From: an uncultured Croceitalea sp.
Lineage (GTDB): Bacteria > Bacteroidota > Bacteroidia > Flavobacteriales > Flavobacteriaceae
Length of the DNA stretch: 64,000 nt
Assembly: GCA_947494805.1 (NCBI GenBank)
Contig: CANLWK010000002.1
Coordinates: 806,001 to 870,000 of the forward strand
Direction of reading: 5' to 3'
The position numbers were made by a program, and so were the translations under genes. The notes under the pieces are model-generated. The model was not told where the DNA came from and did not search any database. It worked only from the letters and a program-made list of their open reading frames with translations. Below, in pieces: positions 9,327-18,940 of this stretch. How positions within the stretch are numbered: the first letter of the stretch is position 1; each line of letters begins with the position of its first letter.

Positions 9327-10395
9327 AAAAATCCTGTGGATGGTTTTGCTGCTGTTCACTGTGCAGCTGACAACTGCCCAGGAGCGAGTATCTAAAACTG
9401 TGGAAGAGCGATTTCCTCTGAACGATACAGGTGAATTGACCCTTGAGAACAAATATGGAACTATCAATCTTACCGGGTGGGACAAGAATGAAGTCTATAT
9501 TAAAATTACCATCAAGGTCAAACATAAAAAGAAAGATAACGCCAAAAGTTTATTGCGTCGCGTAAACCCTAAGTTTAAATCTAGTAGTGGTTATATCTCT
9601 GTGGTTTCTGAAATCTCCAATAAAAATACGGGATGGTTTGCTGATTTTTTCAATAACGCGAACCCCATAGATACGGATCGTAGCCATGTTCAGATAGACT
9701 ATGAGGTGTTTCTACCGCAAAAGGCCAAACTGAAGGTTATCAATCGCTTTGGCGATGTTGTAGTTGAAGATTGGAACGGATCTTTAAGGGCACTTATTGA
9801 ACATGGTGATCTTTGGTTAAATGATGATTTGGGTAAAGCGGATATCATTCTGAAATTCGGAAAGATTCGCGCAAAAAATCTCAATTACGCCAGCATCAAC
9901 ATTAAAAACGGAACTTTGGATATGGAGAACGCTAAAAGTCTTAGATTGAACAGTACCGGTACCAATAGTAGCATTAACGCCATAAACTCCCTAGAGGTCT
10001 ATTCAAATAAAGACGATATTTCGGTTGAAGAATTAGGTACGGTCTATGGCGACCTAAAATTTAGTGCGCTGGAAATCAAACTCCTAACGACCGATGTTGA
10101 CCTGACTATGAAGATTGCCGATTTTAGAATTTCTAAAATCGAAGCTACCAAAGCCGAGGTGTCGATACAACAAGAGTCTTCTGAGATCTTGATAGGAGTA
10201 GCCGGTTTTTCACATCAATTCTCCGCAACCTTGGAACAGGGCGTCGTACGTTTACCAAAATCGTTTGAGAACGTTGATTCCAAAATGTTGGACAAAGGAA
10301 GAAAGCTTCGCGAAATCAAGGCCTCTTATGGTTCTGATAAACAAGGAGTGATTATCGTTAAAGGATTAAAAGGTATTGTTACCATCAATGATTAA
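9310..10395 (+). CDS. DUF4097-type adhesin-like exported protein
   Basis: Exported protein of about 361 residues. Signal peptide ILWMVLLLFTVQLTTAQ is followed by a beta-helix-like stretch with ENKYGTINLTGWDKNEVYI and repeated 'NRFGDVVVEDW..HGDLWLND' units, the mark of DUF4097/adhesin-like proteins. The ATG at 9310 puts the start five residues before the signal helix; an earlier in-frame ATG at 9286 only adds a charged tail, both within the end of the preceding gene. Its place third in an ECF operon suggests a role in sensing or responding to envelope damage. Related beta-helix proteins are surface or periplasmic. Confidence 0.72.
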   Translation: MDTPYKKILWMVLLLFTVQLTTAQERVSKTVEERFPLNDTGELTLENKYGTINLTGWDKNEVYIKITIKVKHKKKDNAKSLLRRVNPKFKSSSGYISVVSEISNKNTGWFADFFNNANPIDTDRSHVQIDYEVFLPQKAKLKVINRFGDVVVEDWNGSLRALIEHGDLWLNDDLGKADIILKFGKIRAKNLNYASINIKNGTLDMENAKSLRLNSTGTNSSINAINSLEVYSNKDDISVEELGTVYGDLKFSALEIKLLTTDVDLTMKIADFRISKIEATKAEVSIQQESSEILIGVAGFSHQFSATLEQGVVRLPKSFENVDSKMLDKGRKLREIKASYGSDKQGVIIVKGLKGIVTIND

Positions 10396-10408
10396 TTTTT
10401 CATCCTAC

Positions 10409-10435
10409 ATGCAACCTTTTAAACATATTGTTGTC
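10409..10435 (+). promoter_or_regulatory. Third ECF sigma promoter, upstream of the beta-barrel gene
   Basis: ATGCAACC at 10409-10416 and GTC at 10433-10435 match the promoters at 8069 and 8182, again with 16 bases between GCAACC and GTC. Predicted transcript start near 10441, 24 bases before the ATG. Confidence 0.7.
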
Positions 10436-10464
10436 TATTAAGTAATCAATCAAAAATCACATCA

Positions 10465-11130
10465 ATGAACAACCCTAAAAGATTTATCTCAGTATTTCTC
10501 ATACTACTTTCAATCTCGGTATTTGCCCAAAACGACGATGACGAATACATTACGTTTAATGATCGTAGAAACGTTGTACATGGTGTGTACTTGGGTGTCA
10601 GGCTTGGATATGGTGAAATAGAAGGAAAAGACACCTATGTTGGCGGGCTCAAAGTGGCTTATGTCGCCAATCAACAATTTGAAGTTGGCTTTGAAGGCAA
10701 GTTTTTATACTCTGAACAAAAGCTTTTTAATGTGGCCGACAATATTAATGAAGATCTTTTTGCTGCTTACGGCGGACTGCATTTAGAACCTATTTTTTTT
10801 AGTAAGTCAAGAGTAAATCTATCGTTCCCTGTACTAATCGGTGCAGGAGTGGTAGGCTATATTGACCGTGATGCTGTAAGAAGAGATGAAGATATTGAGA
10901 TTGATGAAGATGATCTTGATGCCGTGTTTGTATTGGAACCTGGCATAAATGCCCTATTCAACATCTCGAGATATGTGCAGTTAGAAGCAGGAATTACTTA
11001 TCGTTTTTCAAGTAGAATTGAATTGATCGACAGCCCTATACGCCGTATCAACGGCTTTTCAGGAGGTATCGGTGTTAAGCTTGGCATCTTCAACATGGGA
11101 AGAAATCGATACAAAAAGAAATTGGACTAA
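10465..11130 (+). CDS. Outer-membrane beta-barrel protein
   Basis: Protein of 221 residues with a signal peptide (FLILLSISVFAQ) and alternating amphipathic strands (VYLGVRLGYGEIEG, GLKVAYVANQQFEVGFEGKF, YVQLEAGITYRF), ending in GGIGVKLGIF. This fits a small eight- or ten-stranded outer-membrane barrel. No enzyme motif is visible. It has its own ECF promoter and sits inside the sigma operon, so it is a likely member of the regulon. Confidence 0.75.
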   Translation: MNNPKRFISVFLILLSISVFAQNDDDEYITFNDRRNVVHGVYLGVRLGYGEIEGKDTYVGGLKVAYVANQQFEVGFEGKFLYSEQKLFNVADNINEDLFAAYGGLHLEPIFFSKSRVNLSFPVLIGAGVVGYIDRDAVRRDEDIEIDEDDLDAVFVLEPGINALFNISRYVQLEAGITYRFSSRIELIDSPIRRINGFSGGIGVKLGIFNMGRNRYKKKLD

Positions 11131-11271
11131 ATGGATACTTCAATCAAAAGACGGCAATCAATCAATACACTAAGGGTTTTCACTGAAAATAACAGGGTCT
11201 ACACCAAGTATGGTAGAAAAAAAAGCTTTCATATTCCACTACGTTGGGTTTCGACCTCCTATATAGAGTAA
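11131..11271 (+). CDS. Possible 46-residue basic peptide
   Basis: An ORF starts with the ATG that immediately follows the stop codon of the beta-barrel gene and runs 46 codons. The product is basic (RVFTENNRVYTKYGRKKSFH). It has no signal peptide or known motif. Contiguity with the upstream stop is the only support, so it may not be translated. Confidence 0.22.
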   Translation: MDTSIKRRQSINTLRVFTENNRVYTKYGRKKSFHIPLRWVSTSYIE

Positions 11272-11311
11272 GGCACTCTTGGTCATTTTAAATAGAAATT
11301 TTTTAAGGTTA

Positions 11312-11328
11312 TCCTAAAGGGTTTAGGA
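11312..11328 (+). repeat. Inverted repeat before the DUF2807 gene
   Basis: TCCTAAA-ggg-TTTAGGA, a seven-base inverted repeat 60 bases upstream of the DUF2807 start. It could be a weak terminator of the beta-barrel transcript (followed by AAGTTTTG) or an operator. The remaining bases between 11131 and 11388 hold no GCAACC promoter. Confidence 0.35.
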
Positions 11329-11388
11329 AGTTTTGAGGTAGCGCTTGCCTTAAAAACAACGATCTATATCATATAAACATCTTTCAAA

Positions 11389-12111
11389 ATGAAATCAAAA
11401 ACAGTTTTTTACTCGCTCATAATAGCTAGCATAATTTTTACTTCATGCGAAAATGAATCTATAAGGGCATCGAAAACGACCTCAACAACAAGTTACGTTT
11501 TTGAAGAGTACAACACCCTTGAACTATCTGGAGATTTTAATGCCTTTGTAACTTTCTCAGATTCAGAAGAACGAATCGAAATTGAAGCCAGTGAAAACTT
11601 GCAGGATAGAATCGTAGTGACCAGAGAAGGAAACTCACTTGTCATCAAGTTAGAAAACAACCTCAACATCAAAGGACGTGCTGTCTTAAATGCGTACATC
11701 ACCACACGAGAAATAGCCAACTTCAAAATTTCAGGGGATGCTTCGGTTGAACTTGATAATGCCTTACAAACCAATACTATTAGCATTGAAGCAACAGGAG
11801 ATAGTCAATTCATGGGGGAGCTCGAAGCCAATAACCTGTTTATAGACCTAAAGGGTGATAGCATGACAGACGTATTCGGTTTTGCAAATGATGTGAAAGC
11901 AAGCCTTAGTGGCAATAGCCTTGTTCAGAACTATGATTTGTCGGTCGAAAATCTAATCACAAGGCTTAGTGGCGATAGCGAGGTTTTTCTATCCGTTTCA
12001 AATACTATTGATATAGATGCTTCTGGTGACAGTGAACTTAACTATGAGGGTAATGCCACAATTGTCAGGCAACGTTTAAGCGGTGATTCCCGAATCAACA
12101 AACATAATTAG
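11389..12111 (+). CDS. DUF2807 (head GIN) lipoprotein
   Basis: Lipoprotein of 240 residues: signal peptide with lipobox IIFTSC, then a DUF2807 beta-helix-like domain. It contains the family's repeated 'LSGDS / SGDASVEL / TGDSQF / ASGDSELNYEG' turns, running from about residue 40 to the end. The fold is related to the DUF4097 protein two genes upstream, so this operon carries two such adhesin-like proteins. Expression may come from the ECF promoter at 10409 by read-through. Confidence 0.82.
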   Translation: MKSKTVFYSLIIASIIFTSCENESIRASKTTSTTSYVFEEYNTLELSGDFNAFVTFSDSEERIEIEASENLQDRIVVTREGNSLVIKLENNLNIKGRAVLNAYITTREIANFKISGDASVELDNALQTNTISIEATGDSQFMGELEANNLFIDLKGDSMTDVFGFANDVKASLSGNSLVQNYDLSVENLITRLSGDSEVFLSVSNTIDIDASGDSELNYEGNATIVRQRLSGDSRINKHN

Positions 12112-12143
12112 CAAACCATTTGGCCTACATCACCAAACCGTTA

Positions 12144-12749
12144 CTAATCCTTCTGATGTCGTCCAATCAGTGTTCTTTCAATATCCTGAAGCTTGTAACC
12201 TTTTGCTTGTAACAAAATCAAATAGTGGAACAATAAATCTGCACTTTCATTTAAAAATAGGTCGTCATTATTGTCTTTTGCCTCAATAACAGTTTCTACG
12301 GCCTCTTCGCCCACTTTTTGTGCGATTTTATTGATTCCTTTTCTGAAAAGTGATGCGACATAACTATTTTTATCTTCTTCATTCTCTTTTCTTAAAGAAA
12401 TAATTGACTCCAGCTCAGATAGAAAGCCGAAAGACTGAACATTGTCGCCCCCCCAACATGTATCTGTTCCTGTATGACAGGTAGGTCCAACAGGATTGGC
12501 AAATACCAATAACGCATCTTTATCGCAGTCTTCTTTTATGGAAACAAGCTTTAGAAAGTTACCACTCTCCTCCCCTTTGGTCCATAGGCGTTGTTTGCTT
12601 CTGCTATAAAAGGTGACGTTCTCGATTTCCAGTGTTTTTGTCAAAGCCTCTTCATTCATATATCCGAGCATCAACACATTTTTGGTCTTGGCATCTTGAA
12701 CAACTGCAGGAACGAGACCGTCTTGGCTTTTTGTGAAATCAATTTTCAT
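12144..12749 (-). CDS. hisIE: Phosphoribosyl-AMP cyclohydrolase / phosphoribosyl-ATP pyrophosphohydrolase
   Basis: Bifunctional enzyme for histidine steps 2 and 3 (201 residues). The N-terminal cyclohydrolase has its zinc cysteines at 75, 91 and 98 (KEDCDKDA and TCHTGTDTCWG) beside the Asp74/76/78 cluster. The C-terminal pyrophosphohydrolase has RKGINKIAQKVGEEAVETVIEAK, with the acidic Mg site. This is the last gene of the his operon, 17 bases after the cupin gene, and is convergent with the DUF2807 gene. Confidence 0.97.
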   Translation of the reverse strand: MKIDFTKSQDGLVPAVVQDAKTKNVLMLGYMNEEALTKTLEIENVTFYSRSKQRLWTKGEESGNFLKLVSIKEDCDKDALLVFANPVGPTCHTGTDTCWGGDNVQSFGFLSELESIISLRKENEEDKNSYVASLFRKGINKIAQKVGEEAVETVIEAKDNNDDLFLNESADLLFHYLILLQAKGYKLQDIERTLIGRHQKD

Positions 12750-12766
12750 TACTTCAGATTTAATTT

Positions 12767-13108
12767 TCAGTCTATAGTTTTTCTATCTCCGTGTGATCGT
12801 GGTTGTGACACTACTAAAAAAATGAGATTTTCACTGGTCTCATTTCGTATTTGATGTGCAACACCGCTTTTGATATGTATGCCTTGATTTTCATTTAAAG
12901 TGTGCGATTGAGCATCAACAATGAATGTAGCACTCCCATTTAAAATGTAGAAGAACTGTTGGCATATTTCGTGACTATGCATCTCTTCTTCGGTGCCAGG
13001 TGGCATCAATTCTTCTATAACACTCAAACCATCAGTATTGACCAAGGGCCAACCCTTACCACTTTTGCCCCAGTCATAGGCTTTTGTATTCGCTACTGAT
13101 ACCATCAT
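12767..13108 (-). CDS. Cupin domain protein
   Basis: Single-domain cupin of 113 residues. Metal ligands of motif 1 are seen in EMHSHEICQQFFYILNG, and motif 2 is GIHIKSGVAHQIRN. Such small cupins bind a metal and can be isomerases, dioxygenases or sensors; nothing here identifies the substrate. It is inserted between hisF and hisIE in the same orientation and must be co-transcribed with them. Confidence 0.85.
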   Translation of the reverse strand: MMVSVANTKAYDWGKSGKGWPLVNTDGLSVIEELMPPGTEEEMHSHEICQQFFYILNGSATFIVDAQSHTLNENQGIHIKSGVAHQIRNETSENLIFLVVSQPRSHGDRKTID

Positions 13109-13140
13109 AATCTTTAATCTAAAAATTAAAAAATAGAGAC

Positions 13141-13896
13141 CTAAATCCTCATCGGAATTCCTTCTGCCTTCAATTCGTGCTTTAAATCCATTATTTCAAT
13201 CTCTTTAAAGTGGAATACACTGGCTGCCAAAGCCGCATCGGCTCTTCCCAGCTTAAAAGTATCGGTAAAATGTGAAACGGCCCCGGCCCCTCCCGAAGCA
13301 ATGACCGGGATACTCAGTTCTTTGGACAGTCGCGCCAATGCTTTATTGGCAAACCCATCTTTTGTGCCATCATGATCCATGCTCGTAAATAAGATTTCAC
13401 CTGCACCACGTGCTTCAACTTCTTTTGCCCATTCAAACAAATCCAATGTTGTTGGCACCTTGCCACCGACCAAATGCACTTTCCAGTGACCTTCAATTTG
13501 CTTAGCATCAATTGCGACAACAATACATTGTGAACCGAACTTTGCTACTAAATCATTGATCAATTTCGGGTTCTTAACCGCAGAAGAGTTTACAGATACT
13601 TTATCGGCGCCATTCTTCAACAGTACATCTACATCTTCTATCGATGAAATTCCACCACCTACGGTAAAAGGAACATTCAGCTTTTCAGCTACCTTATACA
13701 CCATGTCAGCTAAAGTTTTTCTGCGCTGTTCAGTAGCTGAAATGTCCAAGAACACCAATTCATCTGCCCCTTCATCAGCATAACGTTGGGCTAGCTCCAC
13801 AGGATCACCGGCATCGCGTAAATCAATAAAATTAACACCCTTTACCGTACGGCCATCTTTTATATCTAAACAGGGGATTATTCGTTTTGTAAGCAA
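13141..13896 (-). CDS. hisF: Imidazole glycerol phosphate synthase, cyclase subunit
   Basis: TIM barrel of 251 residues, the usual HisF length. Catalytic Asp11 (IPCLDIKDG) and Asp130 (VAIDAKQ) are present, as are the phosphate-binding loops TVGGGI and ASGGAG. It combines with HisH (15665-16243) to close the imidazole ring and release AICAR. The gene follows the DinB insert in the operon. Confidence 0.97.
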   Translation of the reverse strand: MLTKRIIPCLDIKDGRTVKGVNFIDLRDAGDPVELAQRYADEGADELVFLDISATEQRRKTLADMVYKVAEKLNVPFTVGGGISSIEDVDVLLKNGADKVSVNSSAVKNPKLINDLVAKFGSQCIVVAIDAKQIEGHWKVHLVGGKVPTTLDLFEWAKEVEARGAGEILFTSMDHDGTKDGFANKALARLSKELSIPVIASGGAGAVSHFTDTFKLGRADAALAASVFHFKEIEIMDLKHELKAEGIPMRI

Positions 13897-13947
13897 TTCT
13901 TATTCTCTTTATTGTTTATAAATAGTACCGTTCATCACATCTAGCAT

Positions 13948-14472
13948 CTAGTGAGCATCATTATTCAAAAGATTTAAATCGTGTCCATCATAAAACCCCA
14001 ATGGCTCGTTGTTCAATTGTTTGACCCAAAATGCGATTTGTCCCGTATGGTACGAAAAGTGTTCCACTACATGTACGCTATTGCCAATACCAGAAAAATT
14101 GAAACCTTGCACACTTCTGTATGAAAGTAATCTATCGGTTGAAATTTTGGTGAGCGTAGCTTTTACCTCATCGACCGTTTGTTTCAAAAGATTGAAAATC
14201 TGCAGCTTACTATATCCGCCTTGGGTATTAAACTCTGCCTCACGATCTCTCTTGTCAGCTACATCGTTCAAAGATGTAATGCCGTACTGTCTCATGTTTC
14301 CACATAAATGTAAAATCATGTTTCCGATACTGTTCAACGAACCATTGGGTTTTTGCCATAACTGGTCTTCTGTAATCTTATCCAAAGCAATACTAACCAT
14401 TCGCAAGCTTTCATCCATTCGAAAACATAAATTTAGTACAAACTCTTCCCTAAACTTAACCAAGTTATCCAT
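13948..14472 (-). CDS. DinB/DUF1572 family protein
   Basis: Four-helix protein of 174 residues of the DinB superfamily. Three histidines expected for the metal site appear in [12 protein letters not shown] and [19 protein letters not shown]. Family members include thiol-dependent S-transferases (bacillithiol, mycothiol). It starts eight bases inside the end of hisA and precedes hisF, so it is translated as part of the his operon, although no link to histidine synthesis is known. A second DinB gene lies at 39478. Confidence 0.8.
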   Translation of the reverse strand: MDNLVKFREEFVLNLCFRMDESLRMVSIALDKITEDQLWQKPNGSLNSIGNMILHLCGNMRQYGITSLNDVADKRDREAEFNTQGGYSKLQIFNLLKQTVDEVKATLTKISTDRLLSYRSVQGFNFSGIGNSVHVVEHFSYHTGQIAFWVKQLNNEPLGFYDGHDLNLLNNDAH

Positions 14473-15244
14473 GCTGTAGAATATAGTTTTCTAATTGTTT
14501 CATACCTATTCGATTCTCGTAGATGGCCTTGCCAATAATAACCCCTTCACAACCCAAAGCTTGTAATTTGGGTAATTCATCATAATTTGATATACCACCA
14601 CTGGCAATTAACCGGATGCCATTTTCTTCAAAATCTTGAACCCCTGCTCCAGTGACTTCAGTTCGTTGAATCTTGGTCTGCTTCAATAGCTTAGCATACA
14701 GCTCAAAAGCTGGTCCGGCCAACATACCATCTTTAGAGATATCTGTGCAGATTACATATTTCACGCCTTTTTTTTGAAACCGTTTCACAAAGGGAACCAA
14801 CTTTATATCTGACTCTTCTTGCCAACCTGTAATTGCAATCTTTTCATCTTTTGCATCTGCACCCAAAATAATTTTATCATTACCATAGGTATTTAACCAT
14901 TCAAGGAAGGTCTCTTCATCTTTAACTGCTATACTTCCGCCCGTAATTTGGTTGGCTCCGCTTTCAAAAGCAATGTGTAAATCTTCAATCGCCTTTAGGC
15001 CTCCGCCAAAATCTATTTTCAAACCGGTTTTTGTAGCAATTTGCTCCAAAACCTTATGATTGACAATGTGTTTTGATTTGGCACCGTCCAAGTCTACCAA
15101 GTGTAAATATGCTATCCCATGTGCCTCAAACTGTTTAGCAACCTCTAGTGGATTTTCATTATAAATCTTTTTAGTGTTATAATCGCCTTTTGAAAGGCGT
15201 ACACATTTGCCCTCGATAATGTCGATAGCCGGAATTATTCGCAT
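14465..15244 (-). CDS. hisA: Phosphoribosylformimino-5-aminoimidazole carboxamide ribotide isomerase
   Basis: TIM barrel of 259 residues catalysing the ProFAR isomerase step of histidine synthesis. Catalytic Asp8 ([14 protein letters not shown]) and the later [10 protein letters not shown] Asp are present, with phosphate loops GGGLK and ASGGIS. It overlaps the next gene (DinB) by eight bases and follows the acetyltransferase gene by two. Confidence 0.97.
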   Translation of the reverse strand: MRIIPAIDIIEGKCVRLSKGDYNTKKIYNENPLEVAKQFEAHGIAYLHLVDLDGAKSKHIVNHKVLEQIATKTGLKIDFGGGLKAIEDLHIAFESGANQITGGSIAVKDEETFLEWLNTYGNDKIILGADAKDEKIAITGWQEESDIKLVPFVKRFQKKGVKYVICTDISKDGMLAGPAFELYAKLLKQTKIQRTEVTGAGVQDFEENGIRLIASGGISNYDELPKLQALGCEGVIIGKAIYENRIGMKQLENYILQHG

Positions 15245-15246
15245 TT

Positions 15247-15663
15247 TCAGTTATTTTTCTTAAACATCCATGTTTCAGAATCTGGGATTTCCCCAAACCC
15301 AAACTTTTCATATAAACTATGGGCGTCATTGGTTCTTAGTCCAAACCCATTTACTTGTGATAATTCAGGTATTGAAACAATATGGTTTATAAGCTGTTTG
15401 GCGATACCCTTGCCCCTATGACTTTCTATTACAAAAACATCCATTACCCATGCAAAGACAACATAATCGGTTACCACTCTCGCAAAAGCAATTTGGTCAT
15501 TACTTTCATTGTAAACCCCAAAACACAAGGAGTTTGCAATGGACTTTAAAACAAGTTCTTTGCTTCTTCCCATAGCCCAATACGACTTTTGCGAAAGAAA
15601 ACAATGTATTAAATCGTTGTTCAACCTATTTTTTTCAGTTGAGATGTTAACTGTTGTGCCCAT
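15247..15663 (-). CDS. GNAT family N-acetyltransferase
   Basis: Protein of 138 residues with the GNAT acetyl-CoA motif [21 protein letters not shown] (RGKGIA loop), and a C-terminal [16 protein letters not shown] segment. The acceptor substrate cannot be told. It sits between hisH and hisA with two-base gaps on either side or close to that, so it is fully embedded in the his operon. Confidence 0.88.
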   Translation of the reverse strand: MGTTVNISTEKNRLNNDLIHCFLSQKSYWAMGRSKELVLKSIANSLCFGVYNESNDQIAFARVVTDYVVFAWVMDVFVIESHRGKGIAKQLINHIVSIPELSQVNGFGLRTNDAHSLYEKFGFGEIPDSETWMFKKNN

Positions 15664-15664
15664 T

Positions 15665-16243
15665 TCAGATAGTTAAAAAATTCTCTAAAATCTTCGCCCC
15701 ATATTTTCCGGACTTTTCTGGATGAAATTGTAATCCGTAAAAGTTCTTTTTTTGCAAACCTGCACTGTACCGAACATCATAAGTTGAAGATGCGACGGTT
15801 TCTTTGCACATAGGGGCGTAATAGCTATGTACCATATAAATAAAATCGTCAATTAGGCCATTGAACAATGGGGAACTCAACCGCTCAATTTTGTTCCAAC
15901 CTATATGCGGAACCTTTACCACATTTGAAAAGCGTATGACATCAATATCAAAAATGCCCAATCCCTCAGTACGGCCTTCTTCAGAACTCTTGCACATCAA
16001 TTGCATCCCTAAACAGATACCCAAAACAGGTTGTTTGAGCTGGGGGATCAAATCATGTAAACCGCTATCCCAAAGTTTTTCCATGGCACTACTTGCCTCA
16101 CCAACACCAGGAAATATTACCTTGTCGGCCCGTTGGATTGTTTCTATATCATCTGTCAACTCGGCATCAACACCCAATCGTTTGAATGCAAATTTGATGC
16201 TTTGTATGTTGCCAGCTCCATAATCTATTATTACTAGTTTCAT
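15665..16243 (-). CDS. hisH: Imidazole glycerol phosphate synthase, glutaminase subunit
   Basis: Class I glutamine amidotransferase of 192 residues. The catalytic triad is Cys77 (GICLGMQ), His174 and Glu176 (LQFHPEKSG). It supplies ammonia to HisF. The start ATG follows a 67-base gap after the four-helix bundle gene. Confidence 0.97.
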   Translation of the reverse strand: MKLVIIDYGAGNIQSIKFAFKRLGVDAELTDDIETIQRADKVIFPGVGEASSAMEKLWDSGLHDLIPQLKQPVLGICLGMQLMCKSSEEGRTEGLGIFDIDVIRFSNVVKVPHIGWNKIERLSSPLFNGLIDDFIYMVHSYYAPMCKETVASSTYDVRYSAGLQKKNFYGLQFHPEKSGKYGAKILENFLTI

Positions 16244-16310
16244 ATTTAAAAGTACAAGGTTCGAAATACGAGGTTAAAAATTCTTTTTAATTTGGAATAC
16301 TTCATATATA

Positions 16311-16661
16311 TCATTGCCTTCTTTGCCTGGTGGTTTTAATGGAAGAAACGATTATTGCCAAAAGCTCTTTTGACTCTTGGTGCAATTTTTCCAACTGGTC
16401 GATTTGCCCCTTTTTCACCTCAAGAAATAACTCTAACCAATATGCCGACTCGTCAATCTCTTCTTCAACGATTTTTAATTTATTGATAAAATCTGCAGTA
16501 GACTTGGCCCTTTGTGAAGCTCTGTAATTTGCACCTACTGAACTTGAGCTACGGATTAATTGACGCACCCAAGCATCTAGCTCTCGTGACCTTGGAATTT
16601 TTTCACAAAAAATCCAACAGTCAATAGCAAACCTTTTTGTCCTTGATTTTAAATCTTGCAT
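16311..16661 (-). CDS. Four-helix bundle protein (S23 / 23S rRNA intervening sequence family)
   Basis: All-helical protein of 116 residues with the family blocks FAIDCWIFCEKIP, QLIRSSSSVGANYRAS and INKLKIVEEEIDESAYWLELF. Members are often encoded in intervening sequences of 23S rRNA genes but are also found free in Bacteroidota genomes, where the function is unknown. Here it is inserted between hisB and hisH in the same orientation. Confidence 0.88.
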   Translation of the reverse strand: MQDLKSRTKRFAIDCWIFCEKIPRSRELDAWVRQLIRSSSSVGANYRASQRAKSTADFINKLKIVEEEIDESAYWLELFLEVKKGQIDQLEKLHQESKELLAIIVSSIKTTRQRRQ

Positions 16662-16694
16662 CCCTTTGTACTTATAACTTCGTACTTCTAACTT

Positions 16695-17834
16695 CTATAA
16701 CACTCCTTTTGTGCTTGGCAAAACCATCTTTTCAACATCTCGTTTTACGGCCATTTTTATTGCCTTTGCAAAAGCTTTAAAAATTGCTTCAATCTTATGG
16801 TGCTCATTGGTTCCTTCTACTTTTATGTTCAAATTGGCCTTTGCACCATCGGTAAAAGACTTGAAAAAATGAAAAAACATTTCGGTGGGCATATCACCAA
16901 TTTTCTCTCGCTTGAACTCCGCATCCCAAACCAGCCAGTTTCTTCCGCCAAAATCAATGGCAACTTGGGCGAGGCAATCGTCCATGGGCAATGAAAAACC
17001 ATAACGTTCGATTCCCAATTTATTTCCTAAAGCTTGGAGGAAAACCTCACCCAACGCTATCGCTGTGTCTTCAATAGTATGGTGCTCGTCCACTTCTAAA
17101 TCACCATCAACTTTAACCTCTAGATCCATCTGCCCATGTCTTGCCAACTGGTCCAACATATGATCAAAGAACGAAAGTCCTGTTGCTATTGAACTTTTTC
17201 CTCTTCCATCGAGGTTCAATTGAATCTCTATATCAGTTTCGTTGGTTTTACGATGTATTTTTGCAGTTCTATCTTTCAATTTTAAAAACTCGTAAATCTT
17301 TTCCCAATCGTTGCACTGCAAGGCAATATGAACAGAAAGGTCATTCTGCGCAACGGTAATTTCGTCAGTCCCTAATTGCGTGTTATCGTCAATAAAAATA
17401 CCTTTCGCCCCCAAGTTCTTTCCCAACTCCATGTCCGTTAGGCGATCACCTATTACAAAAGAATTTTCTAAATCATAGTCATCGGTGAAATACTTGGTCA
17501 AGAGTCCGACTTTTGGTTTTCTTGTATCAGCATTTTCATTCGGAAACGTTCTATCTATCAAAACCTCGCTAAAGACCACCCCTTCGTTCTCAAAAGATTT
17601 CAAAAGAAGATTGTGTACCGGCCAAAACGTATCTTCTGGAAAGGTATCGGTACCCAGACCGTCTTGATTGGTCACCATTACCAATTCATAATCCAGTTCT
17701 TTGGCAATTTTACCGAGGTAGGTAAAAACTTTTGGATAGAACTCCAACTTTTCAAAACTGTCCAATTGATAGTCCATCGGTGGCTCTAAGGCCAACGTTC
17801 CATCTCGGTCAATAAACAGTACTTTCTGTGCCAT
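16695..17834 (-). CDS. hisB: Histidinol-phosphatase / imidazoleglycerol-phosphate dehydratase
   Basis: Bifunctional HisB of 379 residues. The N-terminal HAD phosphatase (to about residue 165) has the nucleophile motif FIDRDGT (Asp9, Asp11). The C-terminal dehydratase has the paired manganese-binding motifs [27 protein letters not shown] and [11 protein letters not shown]. The start overlaps the stop of hisC by one base (TAATG). Confidence 0.97.
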   Translation of the reverse strand: MAQKVLFIDRDGTLALEPPMDYQLDSFEKLEFYPKVFTYLGKIAKELDYELVMVTNQDGLGTDTFPEDTFWPVHNLLLKSFENEGVVFSEVLIDRTFPNENADTRKPKVGLLTKYFTDDYDLENSFVIGDRLTDMELGKNLGAKGIFIDDNTQLGTDEITVAQNDLSVHIALQCNDWEKIYEFLKLKDRTAKIHRKTNETDIEIQLNLDGRGKSSIATGLSFFDHMLDQLARHGQMDLEVKVDGDLEVDEHHTIEDTAIALGEVFLQALGNKLGIERYGFSLPMDDCLAQVAIDFGGRNWLVWDAEFKREKIGDMPTEMFFHFFKSFTDGAKANLNIKVEGTNEHHKIEAIFKAFAKAIKMAVKRDVEKMVLPSTKGVL

Positions 17835-18877
17835 TATGCAATTGTTTTTAGTGCTTTCAACAACTCTTCATTTTCTTCTTCAGTTCCCAAGGTAAATCTT
17901 AAAGTATTCTCGCAGCGCGGTTGTAAGCTTCGATTTCTTACAACAATACCCTTCTGTAGCAGTTGCCCATAACGCTTATCAGCATCATCTACCCTAACCA
18001 ATATGAAATTGGCTTTACTTTCAAACACCTCATGAACATAGGGGATTTCAGATAATAATGTTTCAAGTTTTTCTCGCGCTTGAATGATTTTAGCCACTTG
18101 TTGTCGTACCTTGGTTTGATCGTTCACTCCTGCCAAAGCTCTTTTTTGTGTAAGCTCATTGACATTGTATGGCGGTTTGATTTTCTTAAGAACAGCAATA
18201 ATCGATTCGGAAGCATAACAAATACCCAACCGTATGGCAGCCATTCCGTAGGCTTTTGATAGTGTTTGGGTGACCACCAAATTAGGAAAGTCGTGTAATC
18301 GCCGGACCCATGAAACTTCATCAGTAAAATCGATATAGGCCTCATCGATCACTACCAAACCTGGGAAATTTATCAACAGCTTTTCGATTTTGGAAGCGTC
18401 CATCAAATTGCCCGAAGGATTGTTTGGTGAACACAAGAACAATAACTTGGTATCTTTATCAACTGTATTCAAAATAGCATCGACATTCGGCTGAAACCCA
18501 TCATTCAATAATACCTCTTTATTTTCTATGGCGTTGGTACCCGCCAAAACCTTATACATTCCGTAGGTCGGCGGGAGTGAAATTACATTATCACGATTTG
18601 GTTCGCAAAATGCTCGAAAGAGCAAATCAAGTACTTCATCACTTCCGTTGCCCAACAACAGTTGTGGTTCCGTCACCTCTTTTTGGCTTGCCAATACCGC
18701 CTTTAAAGTTCGCTGGTGTGGGTCTGGATAGCGATTCACCCCATTCTCGAACGGATTTTCATTAGCATCCAAAAAGACCATCTTCGCCCCGGTAGCCACA
18801 TATTCATCGCGTGCAGAAGCATAGGGCTTTAGAGCCTTTACATTTTCTCTGATTAAATTATCTAAATCAAACTTCAT
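17834..18877 (-). CDS. hisC: Histidinol-phosphate aminotransferase
   Basis: PLP-dependent class I/II aminotransferase of 347 residues. The PLP lysine is Lys208 in [19 protein letters not shown] and DEAYIDF are the other cofactor motifs. It converts imidazole acetol phosphate to histidinol phosphate. Located between hisD and hisB in the operon. Confidence 0.96.
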   Translation of the reverse strand: MKFDLDNLIRENVKALKPYASARDEYVATGAKMVFLDANENPFENGVNRYPDPHQRTLKAVLASQKEVTEPQLLLGNGSDEVLDLLFRAFCEPNRDNVISLPPTYGMYKVLAGTNAIENKEVLLNDGFQPNVDAILNTVDKDTKLLFLCSPNNPSGNLMDASKIEKLLINFPGLVVIDEAYIDFTDEVSWVRRLHDFPNLVVTQTLSKAYGMAAIRLGICYASESIIAVLKKIKPPYNVNELTQKRALAGVNDQTKVRQQVAKIIQAREKLETLLSEIPYVHEVFESKANFILVRVDDADKRYGQLLQKGIVVRNRSLQPRCENTLRFTLGTEEENEELLKALKTIA

Positions 18878-18940
18878 TTCTATTTACTATTTAGGTATCG
18901 ACCAGCTCTGATGTTAAATGATCAACGCCCCTACGAATGA

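Noticed and set aside
16311-16661. Trace of a 23S rRNA intervening sequence around the four-helix bundle gene.
   Set aside because: No rRNA sequence flanks it; it is surrounded by his genes.
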